From the NCBI RefSeq assembly GCF_025024155.1, contig NW_026251772.1, positions 1 through 64,000 on the forward strand: a stretch of DNA of 64,000 nucleotides. Reading direction: 5' to 3'. A program made the translations under genes and the position numbers. Shown piece by piece: positions 35,301 to 45,816 of this stretch (the first letter of the stretch is position 1; every line of letters begins with the position of its first letter). Below the pieces are notes generated by a model. That model had not been told where the DNA came from. It made no database searches and worked only from the letters and a program-made list of their open reading frames with translations. This DNA is from Gamsiella multidivaricata (lineage: Eukaryota; Mortierellomycota; Mortierellomycetes; Mortierellales; Mortierellaceae).

Positions 35301-35574
35301 GCATCATGATTCAGCACGAGAACAGGCACTCATGATGTTTTCTTTTTCTTGTAACAGCCCATACGGGTTTGTATCCGAGCGATATTAGGTTGTAGTCATC
35401 CAAAGTTATCAAGAAGGATGCTGCTCGAACAGCTCTCTTTGATGCGGACAGGCGCTCCAAGAGAAAGGTACCGTCGCCGGTGTGTGTAGTATGTGTGGTC
35501 GTTGGAAACGGCTGCATAGGGATATTCTGCTGTAGGTTTTCTGAGTCAGCAGTTTGAGGTAAAGAAACATGCAT
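32318..35574 (-). CDS. APC-superfamily amino acid/choline-type permease with long C-terminal tail
   Basis: Seven exons, 35574-35365, 35262-34942, 34861-34678, 34572-34373, 34297-34133, 34033-33733 and 33633-32318, give 898 aa. The N-terminus carries the fungal ACT-family start LDDYNLISLGYKP-VMSRSLS. TM1 follows (LIGITLTASNVLCGVTALY) with NGGPAWAIW and SLCLAELAAAYPTVAG, typical of GABA/choline permeases (Uga4/Hnm1 type). Later helices include TPGMLVMFHLGAVLSW, VALIIILLTIPP, AEETRRPERIIPKLI (the conserved post-TM8 loop), TLATRVAYAFSRDAGLP and FHWIASIACVTTNLSF. After the last TM helix (APAAILCIIIFAALSW) there is a ~340-residue hydrophilic Ser/Thr/Arg-rich tail, unusual for this family, whose tails are normally short. 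The donor after exon 2 is the least certain splice. Substrate cannot be assigned from sequence. Confidence 0.85.
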
Positions 35575-36517
35575 GTGGTGTGATTTTAGACAAAGAAGGA
35601 AGCGGATGGCGAATTCTTCAGCGTAAGGCGGGACTGAAGCAACTTGAAGTAAGCACAAAGGAGGAGAGAGAGAAAAGAAGAGGGGTAGACATAAGATATG
35701 TGTTCTTGTTCACAGCCTTGACGAAGGATGGATTATGCCTTGTTAGCATCTCCGCCATTCGTGAGCAGTAACGAGGGTCTATAGAAATGAGTTACTAGGT
35801 ATACGTGCTGACGGTTGTGAGATCAACGCCTTGTGAGAGCAGTAGAGGTGCTCTTTTTTTTAAAAAAAAAAAAACCTAGCATAATTGAATATCGGGCTTC
35901 GGCCAAGTCGTGCTTTCTTCGATAGCATGATAGTATTTGCTAGCGGTAGTAGAGGTGTAGGTAGTGGTGATAGCCAGCAAGTCGTTGTGCAAGTGAGTGC
36001 AGCCGCCACAGCAATAGCAGCTATGGACTGCGCTTTGGATTAAGGTCCAACTTCGCCTCCTAAGGTTAAGGCGACAAACAAGCGCGGCAAGAGATGAAAC
36101 ATAAAGACATGCATGCACAGCAACCTTAATAGGTCGTGTTGGTCTGGCTGTGCCGGGAGCAGAATGCCGCTGTCAGCGCCAAGTAGCCAGGCACTCCGCT
36201 CTGCACCGTCGGGCCATTGCCACTGGAGTAAGCAATGGAGCGTCTGGTTCGACAAAAGGTCCAAAACGGCAAAGAAGGCTGCCGCAGCACTTGCTTTCTG
36301 GGCCTGGGCCCTGCTTGCTGCAGGTGCTCTGGTCGCACCAGATCCACAACAAAATTGCTCTCAACCATGCCAGTGCGCGCCAAATCAAGCAAACAGGCAA
36401 AGGGCTCAGACGCAATACTTCATTATATAAAGAGGAATGGTGACTCCGCATCAACATCATCCCACCACCAACCTCCTCCATCGCCATCAGCATACTCCAC
36501 CCCGCCCCTCTGTTAAA
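35575..36517. other. intergenic, divergent promoter region
   Basis: About 940 bp between the permease and the MLKL-like gene, which are divergently transcribed. It contains a T/A homopolymer palindrome near 35851-35873 (T run then A run), but no frame with convincing coding character. 36437 is an in-frame upstream ATG of the next gene. Confidence 0.5.
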
Positions 36518-39500
36518 ATGTCAGGTCCCAACAACAATAACGACCCCAGGTTCAACTACCGGCCTTTTCAACAAACCCAGCCGTTTCTGCCGTCGCCACA
36601 TATTCCAGGTCGCCACGTTCCTGGTCAAGCCCCACACAACAACTATCCAGTGCCTCCTGTCAGGTTTCCTGGAAATCAACCTCATCAACAGCTCCCAGGT
36701 TTTAACAATCGACTCCTCCCAGGGGCCCCTCCGCATGTGCACCAGCCCAATCAGTTTCAAAATATGCACCACCATCAACAGTACCAGCCATTGCCCACAG
36801 GTCCTGCCTTTCATGCCATAGCCCACGCTCAGAATATGCATGCCGTCCGTACTGCCAGCAATGGAAGCAGCAGCAGCGCGGCTTCTGTCACTAGCCCAAC
36901 ACAAGCTCCGAATCGCAAGTTACCGCCCATCCCTGGTCAGCAGGATAGCAATGGCACTAGCAACAACAGAAACCTAGACGACAACGACAATGTCAGAAGC
37001 GAACGTGGGGATATCATCCAATCTATCGGCACTGGCATCCAAGATGTCCGGCAGAAAGTCGACGGGCTGCGGAGCAACGAAGATGAGGAATCAGCGTATG
37101 CAAAGTCTTACAAAAAGGGAATGGACATCGCCGTGACAGCAGTGACTGGCACTACGTTGTTAAATCAGGGAGTAGCTGTTGCCAAAAACGTCCTAAATTC
37201 TCAAAAGACCCAAGATGTTATCGCAAACATTGAAAAGAACCCCGTCCTGAATCACCTCATCCAGCTGGCAGACAAGCTTGTAGACATTGGCAAAGCTGTT
37301 CCATTCATTGCGCCTGCCTTTGTCATCTTGAAGGTAAAAGCGATAACTTCTTGCAGTGTCTAATATGGACGCGTGTTCGCGTGAATTTTTAAATTGCAAC
37401 ATGAACAGCGACATCGACTTACATTGTTCTGTAACTACTGCTGACAGATCATCATTGATGTAGAGCAAAGCGCCAGAGACGCAGATGCAAAATGCGAGGA
37501 TCTACTGGAACGTATCAACTTCATGGTCAGCAACATCACGGTCCTTGAAAAGGTCAGGGTCATCGATCCGCTGAGGGCAGTGATCGAAAAGATGAACGAC
37601 ACCCTGAAGCAGGCCGCTTCACTGATCCAGGCTTACCGCAAGCAAGGCGCTATTGCCAGAAGACTCAAAATGTCCAACAACCAGAGCTTTGTTCAAATGG
37701 CTACGAAAATCAGCGCCTGCTCGCAAGACCTGATGCTCAGCCTGCAGATCCAGCAGACAGGAGATATCTCTGTGCTTTCCAGATCCGTTCCCATGGATTC
37801 TCAGGATGAAGAGGCCAGAGAATTCGTATCAGCCCATGGCGGCCAGGCCGCTATCAATGTAAGAAGGAACTGTTGCCATTGTTCTAATGCGCGAAGAGTA
37901 TTTCGAGGAGTCTAATCTCACTTTGCGCTTTCTGATACCATGCTCATAGAACAGCCCAGAGCTGATCGAGGAATTTGCAAAGAGGATGCAGCTGAAAATG
38001 AGTGATCAAGTCATGGATCAGATGCAGACGAGCATGGAGGATATCTTGGAGGAGAATCAATCCCGCATTGAGGCACTGCTCAAGGAGAATTCAAGTAACA
38101 CCATTGCAGAAACCATCAAAGCCTTGGCCGCAGATGTGCGCGAGCAAGAATCCGAACAGCGGCTCACTTGCGTCCAGTGTGACAAGGAGTACCGCGTATC
38201 CGCCAACGGTTCAGAAGCATGCTCATTCCACAAGTCCTCACAGGTCTGCAATACATACTCGTGCTGTGGCAAGAAGGCACCCTGCACATTCTCAAACCAC
38301 CGATCGGTCCATCACTGCGAATATCCCTATACCAACTTTTACGACTACGCGCACGCCATTATTGGTTTCACCGACACAACGACTGAATGGGCCACGGTCA
38401 AGGAGAAGGACATGCTGTCGAACGAGACTCAAATGGCAACCGTTAGCAAACTTATCCGCTGGCGCACGCGGCACGAAAATATCACCAAGCCCATGATGCT
38501 GATCTATACTGGTCGGATTAACTTTGACACTCCCTACTATCTTCAAGCCTTTGATGCTGAGGACCTCAAAGCTGCCGAGGCCGCTGTCCGCGCTACTGGC
38601 AAGACGCTGATCTTCAAGGCAAGCGAGGATAAGAGCCAGTACTCTATGGTAGAGTGGACTTTAAACGATGATGGAGTCATTCATGGCGTGAAACTATCCG
38701 CCAAAGTGGCCACTAGTGACACTGCCACGGTTAAGGTCGTTCCAATCGACATTACAACTGTATCCCTCATGGGGGAGGTTCAGACATTATCAAAGGCGAC
38801 GTTCAAGCTTTATAAGCCCGCTGAGCCATACAAGCTCCCAGAGAGTCGCCATGTCGGCCATATCCTGAGGCCTACACCCCTACGCGAAGTACGCGAGTTC
38901 AAGGCCGAGTCCAGGTTGCCATTGGTGGTGATCCCGCAAGGCAGGATGCTAGCCAACTCACGGGGCAACTATGTGCGCAACAACGCCGACAAATTCCAGG
39001 GCACGCTCCGCATCTTCAACAAGGCCCCGCCATCTAGCCAAACCTATGTGACTTTGGCATCTTGTAAGGCCGAATATCGGTTCGTGGGCGAGAAGGAATA
39101 CAAGGATGTCGAGTCTTTAACTTTGGACGATGTCAAGTTTCCGGTCGCGATTGCGCCAACGCAGTCTGCTGATATACCCTTTGAGGCGATTGTCCGCCGT
39201 AATGCAGAGCAAGCAGCCCTGATGCAGAACTGCTGGGACTGGGCCATGGTTGCACTTCACCACCCCGTCCGCATACGCATCACTTTCAAGGATATCGATG
39301 GCGAGGAATGCGTTTTTGTCCAGGAGTACATTCATCGACCGCGAAAGAACATGACCACCAAGAACGAGAAGGATTTGCTGTTCCTGCACATCGATGATAT
39401 CCTTGACGGCACCAGGAGTGTAGCCCGTGTCACAAAGGAGGAAGAAGATTCTGACTATGTCGTCAGCATTAATGATTCAAGACTTGGGGTCGAGGACTTG

Positions 39501-40058
39501 AACAAGATTGTATACAAGGCTGAGCTGAGCGGCGAGACGGAGGTCAATCTAGGAATTGGACGGGAAACTGACAGCCACAAATGGGATGTTTGGGCTTTGA
39601 TTGATCTGAGCTGTCGACGTGTCTATGGATTCAAGGTACTTGTGATGGAGGGGTCAGGACGATCCAAAAAGACGACAGCATCCCTTGGATATGCACCATG
39701 CCCGATCTACGGGGGGACGGATCTCGAGGAGAAATCTATTCAATATGCGGTAGAAAAAGCTGACTTTCCTGAACTGGAACTCCAGGAGCCGTTGGACGTG
39801 ATCGAGGATGACGATTTCGATGATAAAAAAGTTGTCGTCAATGGCCAGGCAGCTGAATCCGTCGTCGCCATTGCCACTGCAGCCTCGTCTTCTGTCACAG
39901 CTGCTCTCTCCGAGGTCTCCAAAGCTACAAGTTCTCTGGACACTACGGTTTTTTCTAGCAGTATGGCTTCGCTGGAAAAGCGGCTCGAGTCCCTGGACAC
40001 AAATGTCGCTCGCATGGCAACCGCTCTTGAAAAATTGGTTGAAATCCTCAGCCCTTGA
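36518..40058 (+). CDS. MLKL-like helical-bundle protein with Cys/His zinc module
   Basis: Three exons (36518-37333, 37448-37858, 37950-40058), all phase 0, give 1,111 aa. The ATG at 36518 has context TTAAAATG; an in-frame ATG at 36437 would add 27 residues. Residues 1-180 are Pro/Asn/His/G-rich. About 215-400 resemble the N-terminal four-helix domain of MLKL-like proteins (HeLo/RPW8-related bundle): LADKLVDIGKAVPFIAPAF, then KCEDLLERINFMVSN, the family's conserved c-x2-L-x2-R-(i/v)-x2-l helix. Next is a coiled coil (MQTSMEDILEENQSRIEALL) and a zinc-binding module at ~483-532 (CVQC, CSFH, CNTYSCCGKK, CTFSNHRSVHH) with CHORD-like spacing. A ~500-residue region of beta-rich character follows, unrecognised, and the protein ends in a coiled coil (LEKRLESLDTNVARM). 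In animals, plants and fungi such bundles act in regulated membrane damage or immune-like death; here that role is inferred from the fold only. Confidence 0.72.
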
Positions 40059-40253
40059 TCCCTTGATCCAATATCTACATATATCTCATTAAAACAAGTC
40101 AATTCTGAATTATTTTTTTTCATACCAACTTTCATGGCTCCCCGCAATAATCCGCTTGCAGAATGTTTCTAAGCAGGATTTGTTTATTAAGTTAGAGTCT
40201 TATCAATTACAGTCGTCCTTTCCACTCAAGCAAAACCAATTCTAAACTGATTG

Positions 40254-40645
40254 GTTTTTCATTATTATTATTTTCTTAATTTGTCTCTCGAGTCGATTGA
40301 CCCTGCGAATCTATCAGACCTAACTAGCAATGATTCACTTCAATCATCCTTTCTACCAACGCAGAGCCGATCCACAGTCGCCAAAAGAAAGGCCACATTC
40401 CTTTTTTTTTTTTAATTAACATAAATCCCCATGAGCACGAGATAGAAAGGTCACATTCCCCGGGGCCTGTCCCTGGGGCCTGCGCAACAATTGCCACACC
40501 TTATCGGTGTGTTAAAAGCTGAAAACTCCTTGTTACAGAAAGGATATTTTCTCCATCCCCTCCATGGTTGTCAACCGCCTCCTTTGCAGGCAGTCCAGCA
40601 GCGTCCGATCCGCTGCGTCTAGGTCGAGCACGAGGCCAAGGCAGC
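40254..40645 (-). mobile_element. 5'-truncated LINE fragment (copy 0)
   Basis: Minus-oriented 3' end of a non-LTR retrotransposon. It matches the neighbouring element at 40686-41000 over about 350 bp (shared blocks TTGTCTCTCGAGT at 40280 and 40688, GATCCACAGTCGCC at 40369 and 40779, TGTTAAAAGCTGAAAA at 40510 and 40861), with a short A-rich 3' tail on the minus strand (AATAATAATG). It is interrupted by the micro-insertion at 40402-40443. No coding frame remains. Confidence 0.75.
40402..40443 (-). mobile_element. 42-bp LINE micro-insertion with target-site duplication
   Basis: A poly(T) of about 12 plus AATTAACATAAATCCCC... (30 bases identical in type to the extreme 3' end of the LINE at 41797-44225) sits between near-identical 16-bp copies AGAAAGG(C/T)CACATTCC at 40386-40401 and 40444-40459. 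The neighbouring homologous copy at 40795-40811 has only one such sequence, showing the uninserted state. It is a retrotransposition event truncated to ~30 bases plus tail. Confidence 0.8.
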
Positions 40646-40654
40646 ATTTTCTTA

Positions 40655-40660
<6 letters not shown>

Positions 40661-40692
<32 letters not shown>

Positions 40693-41794
40693 TGTCTCTC
40701 GAGTCAATTGACTCTGCGAATCTATCAGACTAACTAGCAAAGATCTACTATCGCTGTCCTCACCACCAAAGCGGAACCGATCCACAGTCGCCAAAAGACA
40801 GGTCACATTCCCCGGGCCTGCCCCTAGGGCCTGCGCAACAATTGCCACACCTCATCAGTGTGTTAAAAGCTGAAAACACCTTATTACAAGAAGGGTATCT
40901 TCCCCATCCCTTCCATGGTTGTCAACCGCCTCCTCCCTTGCAGGCAATCCAGCAGCGTCCGATCCGCTGCGTCTGGGTCAAGCACGGGGCCAGGGCAGCT
41001 CCCGTTTACATGGTCAGCGAGTAATGCACCACACGGACATTGGTCATCGTCGCTAATGTATCCAGACCCATCACTCCAGTCCCCACTCGGTCCCTTGTAT
41101 GGAGTTCGTTTCGTCTTGGCTGTGGTCCCCATTCTCACTCTCTAGCAATGGTGGCCTTGCAGCGTGGTTTCCAGATCAGCTCCGTAGCTTTCTCCTCAAT
41201 AAAGCCGACGAACTTGTGAATGACCTGGCGCGCAATCGACGATGGCGAGGTAATAGACTGCCCCACTCCTTGATAAGGCTGACAGGTGTGATGACACGGC
41301 ATAAATCGCTGATGCTCCAGGTCAGATCCGGAGAGCGGTCATAATACTCGTCGCCTTTGAGCATTGATCGGGTCCCGGCGATACAGGATAGACCTCGGAT
41401 GTGGGTCTCGTTGTTAGGACAAACCCATCGAATGGGTTTCGGTGCAGCAGCGGCGGCTCCAGCGCGGATCCTATCACGCTCTTGCTGCTTCTTGCTGTTC
41501 TTGTTGTATTCGGTCGTTGCAGCTCGTCCCCACTTATCAATCTGCTGCAGCCCTTCGCGCCAGATCTCCTTGTGGACATCTCTAGTAGCACTGCACGTCC
41601 ACAGGTGATGGTTGTCCTCGTCCTGAACATCGCAGACGCAGCAGACACGGTCAGGATATAGACTCGGGTGGCGAGCCTTCATGGTATTCAGGGTAGGCAG
41701 CATACCATGCAGCTTCTTAATATGATGTGTCCTCTGGGACGTATCAACAGCACTGCTGAAGAACGTGTGCACAGAGTGCTTGTCGTGGACATAG

Positions 41795-41796
<2 letters not shown>
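40661..41796 (-). mobile_element. 5'-truncated LINE (element 1), split by element 2
   Basis: Minus-oriented; the 3' poly(A) appears as poly(T) at 40661-40685 and the body runs to 41796, resuming at 44246-44259 beyond the inserted element 2. The frame 41775-41176 encodes the C-terminal part of a LINE ORF2: HHIKKLHGMLPTLNTMKARHP, then a CCHC-type knuckle (CCVCDVQDEDNHHLWTC). Target-site duplication ATTTTCTTAATT(A/G)AT at 40646-40660 and 44260-44274 brackets the whole. Reverse transcriptase is absent, lost by 5' truncation. Confidence 0.82.
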
Positions 41797-41825
<29 letters not shown>

Positions 41826-44225
41826 TTAACATAAATCCCCATGAGCACAAGACGCATGGTCCGCAAAGGCCTTGAAGCCATAGATGCCTTCCATGCACGG
41901 CAGAGCCGCATCCCCTACCAACTATGTTGGCTTGAGGCGTCAAATTCATAACCCATGTCGCATAGCTAGCCTAACCTAACTCCTGCGTGACCTGTTGCGC
42001 GATACACGTCTCCTAATCCAGATCCAATGTTAATAAAGTTGTTTTTAAACCGAATAACCCCTCCATTATGTCCAACTTCCCTCGCCCCAAGCAATGCTGT
42101 AGCACCCTATAATCCGCGGCCCGTCTACCTTCCTGGATCTCCGCTGCAAGTAACCGTCTCCCTTTCAAATCAGAGAAATCACCAACACTACGTTGGTGTC
42201 CCCGATCACCGTTGCGTCCTCCGGCGCGTTTGCTCATGAAGGTGATTCCAACTGACTTTTCCCAGGCGACAGTGTCCTCGCATCGTTTGTTCCATATCTT
42301 GGTCCTGCCAAACTCTTCGATCCTGCTCACGAACTTTGTCACCATGATCGTCGCAATCCACTTGGTGGTGGTAAATAGCTGCTTCCAGGTCTCAATGAGT
42401 CCCGTTGGCACCAAACCTCGGTATAAGTCCTTGACTTCCCAATCTGCCTCACTCTCCGGCTCCTCTTCTTCCGCAACCCGATATGTCCCTCGCCTTTCCG
42501 CCGTCCCCTGAATCCACTGCATTGACTCCCAGATAGCCTTCGTTCCTGTTGCCGAGAAGTTGGGACAAGTCGCAGTGAAGGGCTTGTCCTTCCGTTCGGC
42601 CTCCTCTCTCTCCTGTTCCCATTTTCGCACTGCCTGTCTCCATGCACGATATCCATTCAACTCCACTTCCTCCACCGCGTCCCTCCACTCTTGTCGCTGG
42701 TCGCACAAGGTAGCTGAACAACGCCAAAGATGATCGTTCGTCTCTGGTTCCCTCTCACACCTACGACATATGTCCGTTTGGTAGGTATCTGGATGTCGTT
42801 TCTTCATCGCCTGCAATGTCGGCAAATCTCCATGCAGCTTCTTGATCCTGTGCGAACGTAAACGACAGTCTTCCAGGCTGGTGTATAAGCGCTTTGGCGG
42901 GTTGTTATCGTGTAAGATCCGTAGCGTGGGCGCCCATGCTACCGACCGCCAATCCTTGATGTAGGTCCTCGTTCGATGCTGCAATGTCCACTGATAATGG
43001 TGCCGTACCGCGGACTGCAACTTCAGTATCCTCCTCAAGTCCAGGTCTGCACTGTGTGTTGCAAACTGTGCGTGGCATTTCAAATCATGGTGCTGCGTTG
43101 CGTCTAGCCTCCATAGTCCTGTATCGATCCCATGTGCTGCCTTGGCAACAGTGTCTGCAGCCTCGTTGCCACGGTGTCCAGCATGTCCTCGTACCCAATG
43201 CACAGATATACCTTGTCCTTGTTGCAAGAAGGCATAATGCACCATCGCCCACCACTGTGCATCTGCAGATCTCAAACGCTGCCTTGCTGTTGCTGAATCC
43301 CGCTGCTGCACCAACTCCTTGAAATTGTTGACGACTGTGAGATTGTCGATGTAGATGTCGACGTTCTCTTCCCTTGGGCTGATAAGAATTGTTGCTAAGA
43401 GCCCACACATCTCTGCAATTGTTGACGACGCGTATCCCCCGACCCGTCCACTGAACGCCGTTGTGTAGGGACCACCATCCACAGAAACGACAACTCCGAA
43501 TGCTGCACTGACCTGCTCTGTGCCGTTGTGAATCACTGACCCATCCGAGCAGAGAAGTGAAGCCTTCGATGTGTTTGCAAACGTTTCCTAGCTGTCCGAA
43601 TTTGCTGGATTGTTGGTACCTGGAGCGCCAATCCCAGTAAATCTCGCTCAATTTCATCTGATACTGCCGGCAATGGTTGGCGAACAGGTGTCGTCATATT
43701 GTCCACCGCCTTGTGCGCATCCTCATGCAAGTGGTCTATACACGCCTCTGCATCCACATTCATATATCTACGATATAAATGGCGTCGTCTTCGTCGTTCT
43801 TCTCTGTATCGAGCCCGTCTCTCGATGTCCCGCAGGCGTCGTTGCTCCTCCTGCTGTTGCTTCTCCTGCTGCCGCTCCTCTTCCTGCTGCCGCTGTCGGT
43901 CACTCTCTTGCTGTTCTGCCCGCCGCCGCTCCTCTTCCAATTGTCGCTGTTGTTCCCGTGTTTGCTGTTCTGCCTGCTGCATTTGTTGCCGAAGGTGCCT
44001 CTGTACTACTTTCAGTTGTGCCCGCTTCTGTTTAATCCATTGTTGATCGAGTCTGTGCTCTTCTCTGTCGAAAGCACGGTCCAAGTCGTCTTGATTACGC
44101 AGTCGATTGCCTGTCATGTTTACCATAGCACGTCGAATGTATTCCTGCTTCCTTACGCTACGCTGGCTGAGCGTCTCTTGGACTCGCGGTGTGAAGAGCG
44201 CAGTTTCCGGATCCAAGTTGAGAAT
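41797..44225 (-). mobile_element. 5'-truncated LINE (element 2) with RNase H and CCHC knuckle
   Basis: Inserted into element 1 with a 20-bp duplication (TGCTTGTCGTGGACATAGGC at 41777-41796 and 44226-44245) and a poly(A) tail (poly(T) 41797-41824). A minus-strand frame (43560-42013) carries an RNase H domain with the acidic set VVVSVDGG, STIAEMCGL, YIDNLTVV and GHRGNEAADTVAKAA, followed by SHRIKKLHGDLPTLQAMK and the knuckle CRRCEREPETNDHLWRC. Upstream, in another frame (44225-43562), a long Gln/Arg/Glu coiled coil (RQQEEERQQEKQQQEEQRR) ends just before the RNase H frame, so one frameshift separates them. The reverse transcriptase would lie 5' of the truncation point. Confidence 0.88.
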
Positions 44226-44276
44226 TGCTTGTCGTGGACATAGGCAAGGGTGGAGCAGCATTTTCTTAATTGATGG

Positions 44277-44321
44277 TTTTTTTTTTTTTTTTTTTTTTTT
44301 ATAACAACTTGTCTCTCGAGT
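44277..44321 (-). mobile_element. 45-bp LINE micro-insertion with target-site duplication
   Basis: A poly(T) run (~24) plus ATAACAACTTGTCTCTCGAG, matching the 3' terminus of the element 1 family, lies between exact 17-bp copies ATTTTCTTAATTGATGG at 44260-44276 and 44322-44338. Only about 20 bases of element were copied before truncation. The same target sequence was later, or earlier, used by element 1. Confidence 0.85.
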
Positions 44322-44421
44322 ATTTTCTTAATTGATGGGAAATAGTGAAATTAGGCCTGGAAATAACGAAAATAGCAGTTTACAAATATAATAGTGCTAG
44401 GATCGTAAAGCCCAACAGCAC

Positions 44422-44494
44422 GGGGATCTAGCTCAAATGGTAGAGCGCTCGCTTAGCATGCGAGAGGCACTGGGATCGATGCCCAGGTTCTCCA
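44422..44494 (+). tRNA. tRNA-Ala (anticodon AGC)
   Basis: A 73-base cloverleaf: acceptor GGGGATC/GTTCTCC, D arm GCTC-AAATGGTA-GAGC, anticodon arm CTCGC-TTAGCAT-GCGAG with AGC at 44455-44457, variable AGGCA, T arm CTGGG-ATCGATG-CCCAG, discriminator A. The G3-U70 pair, the alanine identity element, is present. One T-T mismatch occurs at acceptor pair 6-67. A and B boxes (TAGCTCAAATGGTAG and GGGATCGATGCCC) are inside. It lies about 100 bp from the LINE cluster. Probably functional; the mismatch leaves slight doubt. Confidence 0.92.
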
Positions 44495-44544
44495 GGTCAG
44501 TCATCTTTTTCATGTTTTTTTAACGAAAACCCTAAAAGAATATT

Positions 44545-45210
44545 ATTTGCTGACCCCTGCCATGTGTAGACGTATGATTATTCGTCGACCCCTCTGCTAT
44601 TTAGCTGCATACAAAAGTTCTATGTCGCCCCTGTCTGCTTGTCACCTTATCAACTTGTAATATTGCTCCTTGTCTGTTTGTCACCCGGCGCCATCTAAAA
44701 TTTAATCTTACAAATGAACAAAGCTGACTCCATATTTAATATGTCGAGGTAGTCCTCAGCTTTTTACGTTTACTGGGCTGCTCCATGCTACTCTTGAGTC
44801 GCTTTTCCTTAGTTCTTCCCTTTGTAATTGCGATCATTGGGTCTTCAATGGCAAATAGACCCATTTTTTCATTAATGGCTTTGTTCAACATCTTCAGCGC
44901 CGCCATGCACATCCCTGGATCATTTAATGACTGGCTCGCTAAGTGTTTGGCTTTACCTATGATTTCGCCATAAAATCTAGCCATGGGTAGCTTAGCCGCA
45001 CTCGGTCGCACCCCCTTGCTGCACTGAATAGATAGGAATCCATGTGGCTAGTTGACGGGGCGACAGACAGCCAAGAAGGGGTATGACGAATCGATCGGGC
45101 GACATATAACTTTTGCATGCAGCCAAGGAAGTAAAGATCGGCAAATAGCAGAGGGGTCGACGAATAACCACACGTCTACACATGGCAGGCAGGGGTCGGC
45201 AAATAAGCAT
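44545..45210 (-). mobile_element. long terminal-inverted-repeat element with MULE transposase C-terminus
   Basis: The left arm (from 44545: TATTTGCTGACCCCTGCC, then CATGTGTAGACGT, TCGACCCCTCTGCTATTT, GCATACAAAAGTT, TATGTCGCCC) is repeated inverted at the right end (45210 leftwards), in the same order with small gaps, giving arms of roughly 110-130 bp that contain iterated GTCG(A/C)CCCCT submotifs. Inside, a minus-strand 91-codon frame (45011-44736) reads PSAAKLPMARFYGEIIGKAK and DPMIAITKGRTKEKRLKS, resembling the extreme C-terminus of MULE/FAR1-like transposases. This is best explained as an internally deleted, non-autonomous MULE derivative. No clear 8-10 bp target duplication is visible. 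Confidence 0.7.
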
Positions 45211-45816
45211 TTTTCGACCGGTCGGCGAGTATTCTATTTAACAACCCCTTCCATATTTAGTATTCCAGCGCCACTATTTGGCAACCCGTTGGCAAATAGC
45301 ACTGGAGTAAATTTCGCAGGGTGACCACATGCTGTACAGGCAGTCTTTGTTGGACCACTCCCATTTCCCCTCGCCCTTGAAATAAAATAGCTAACACTTG
45401 GTGCTTGGATAGGGTGTGGCCCTAGTTCGTTTGTCTATTGCGGGTCGGGTGCGATGAGGGTTGCAGGTAGCACTAGACCCGTCTTTCTGCATTCAAAGCT
45501 TTCATGGGCGGCTATGCTTCTTTCCATAATTCCCACACAGACGGTTATCTAATGTCACGGACAGCCTAACTACCCTCGTACGCCAAGCCGATCCTATGCC
45601 GCCGCATCGCACAATCTTGTCAATTGTGGCAAGAATTGTTGAGTTCTTATAGCCTGTTATAACTATACGGCCCATGAATCCAGTCTTCAACAAGCCATTA
45701 TCCTTGTACCAAGTACTCTTGCTCTCTTTCCTCTTCTCCCCTAAATCCTTTGTCTGCCCTTGACGTATACTTTAAATAGGGCAATGATTTGGAATATGCA
45801 TGAAATTTATCTTCAT

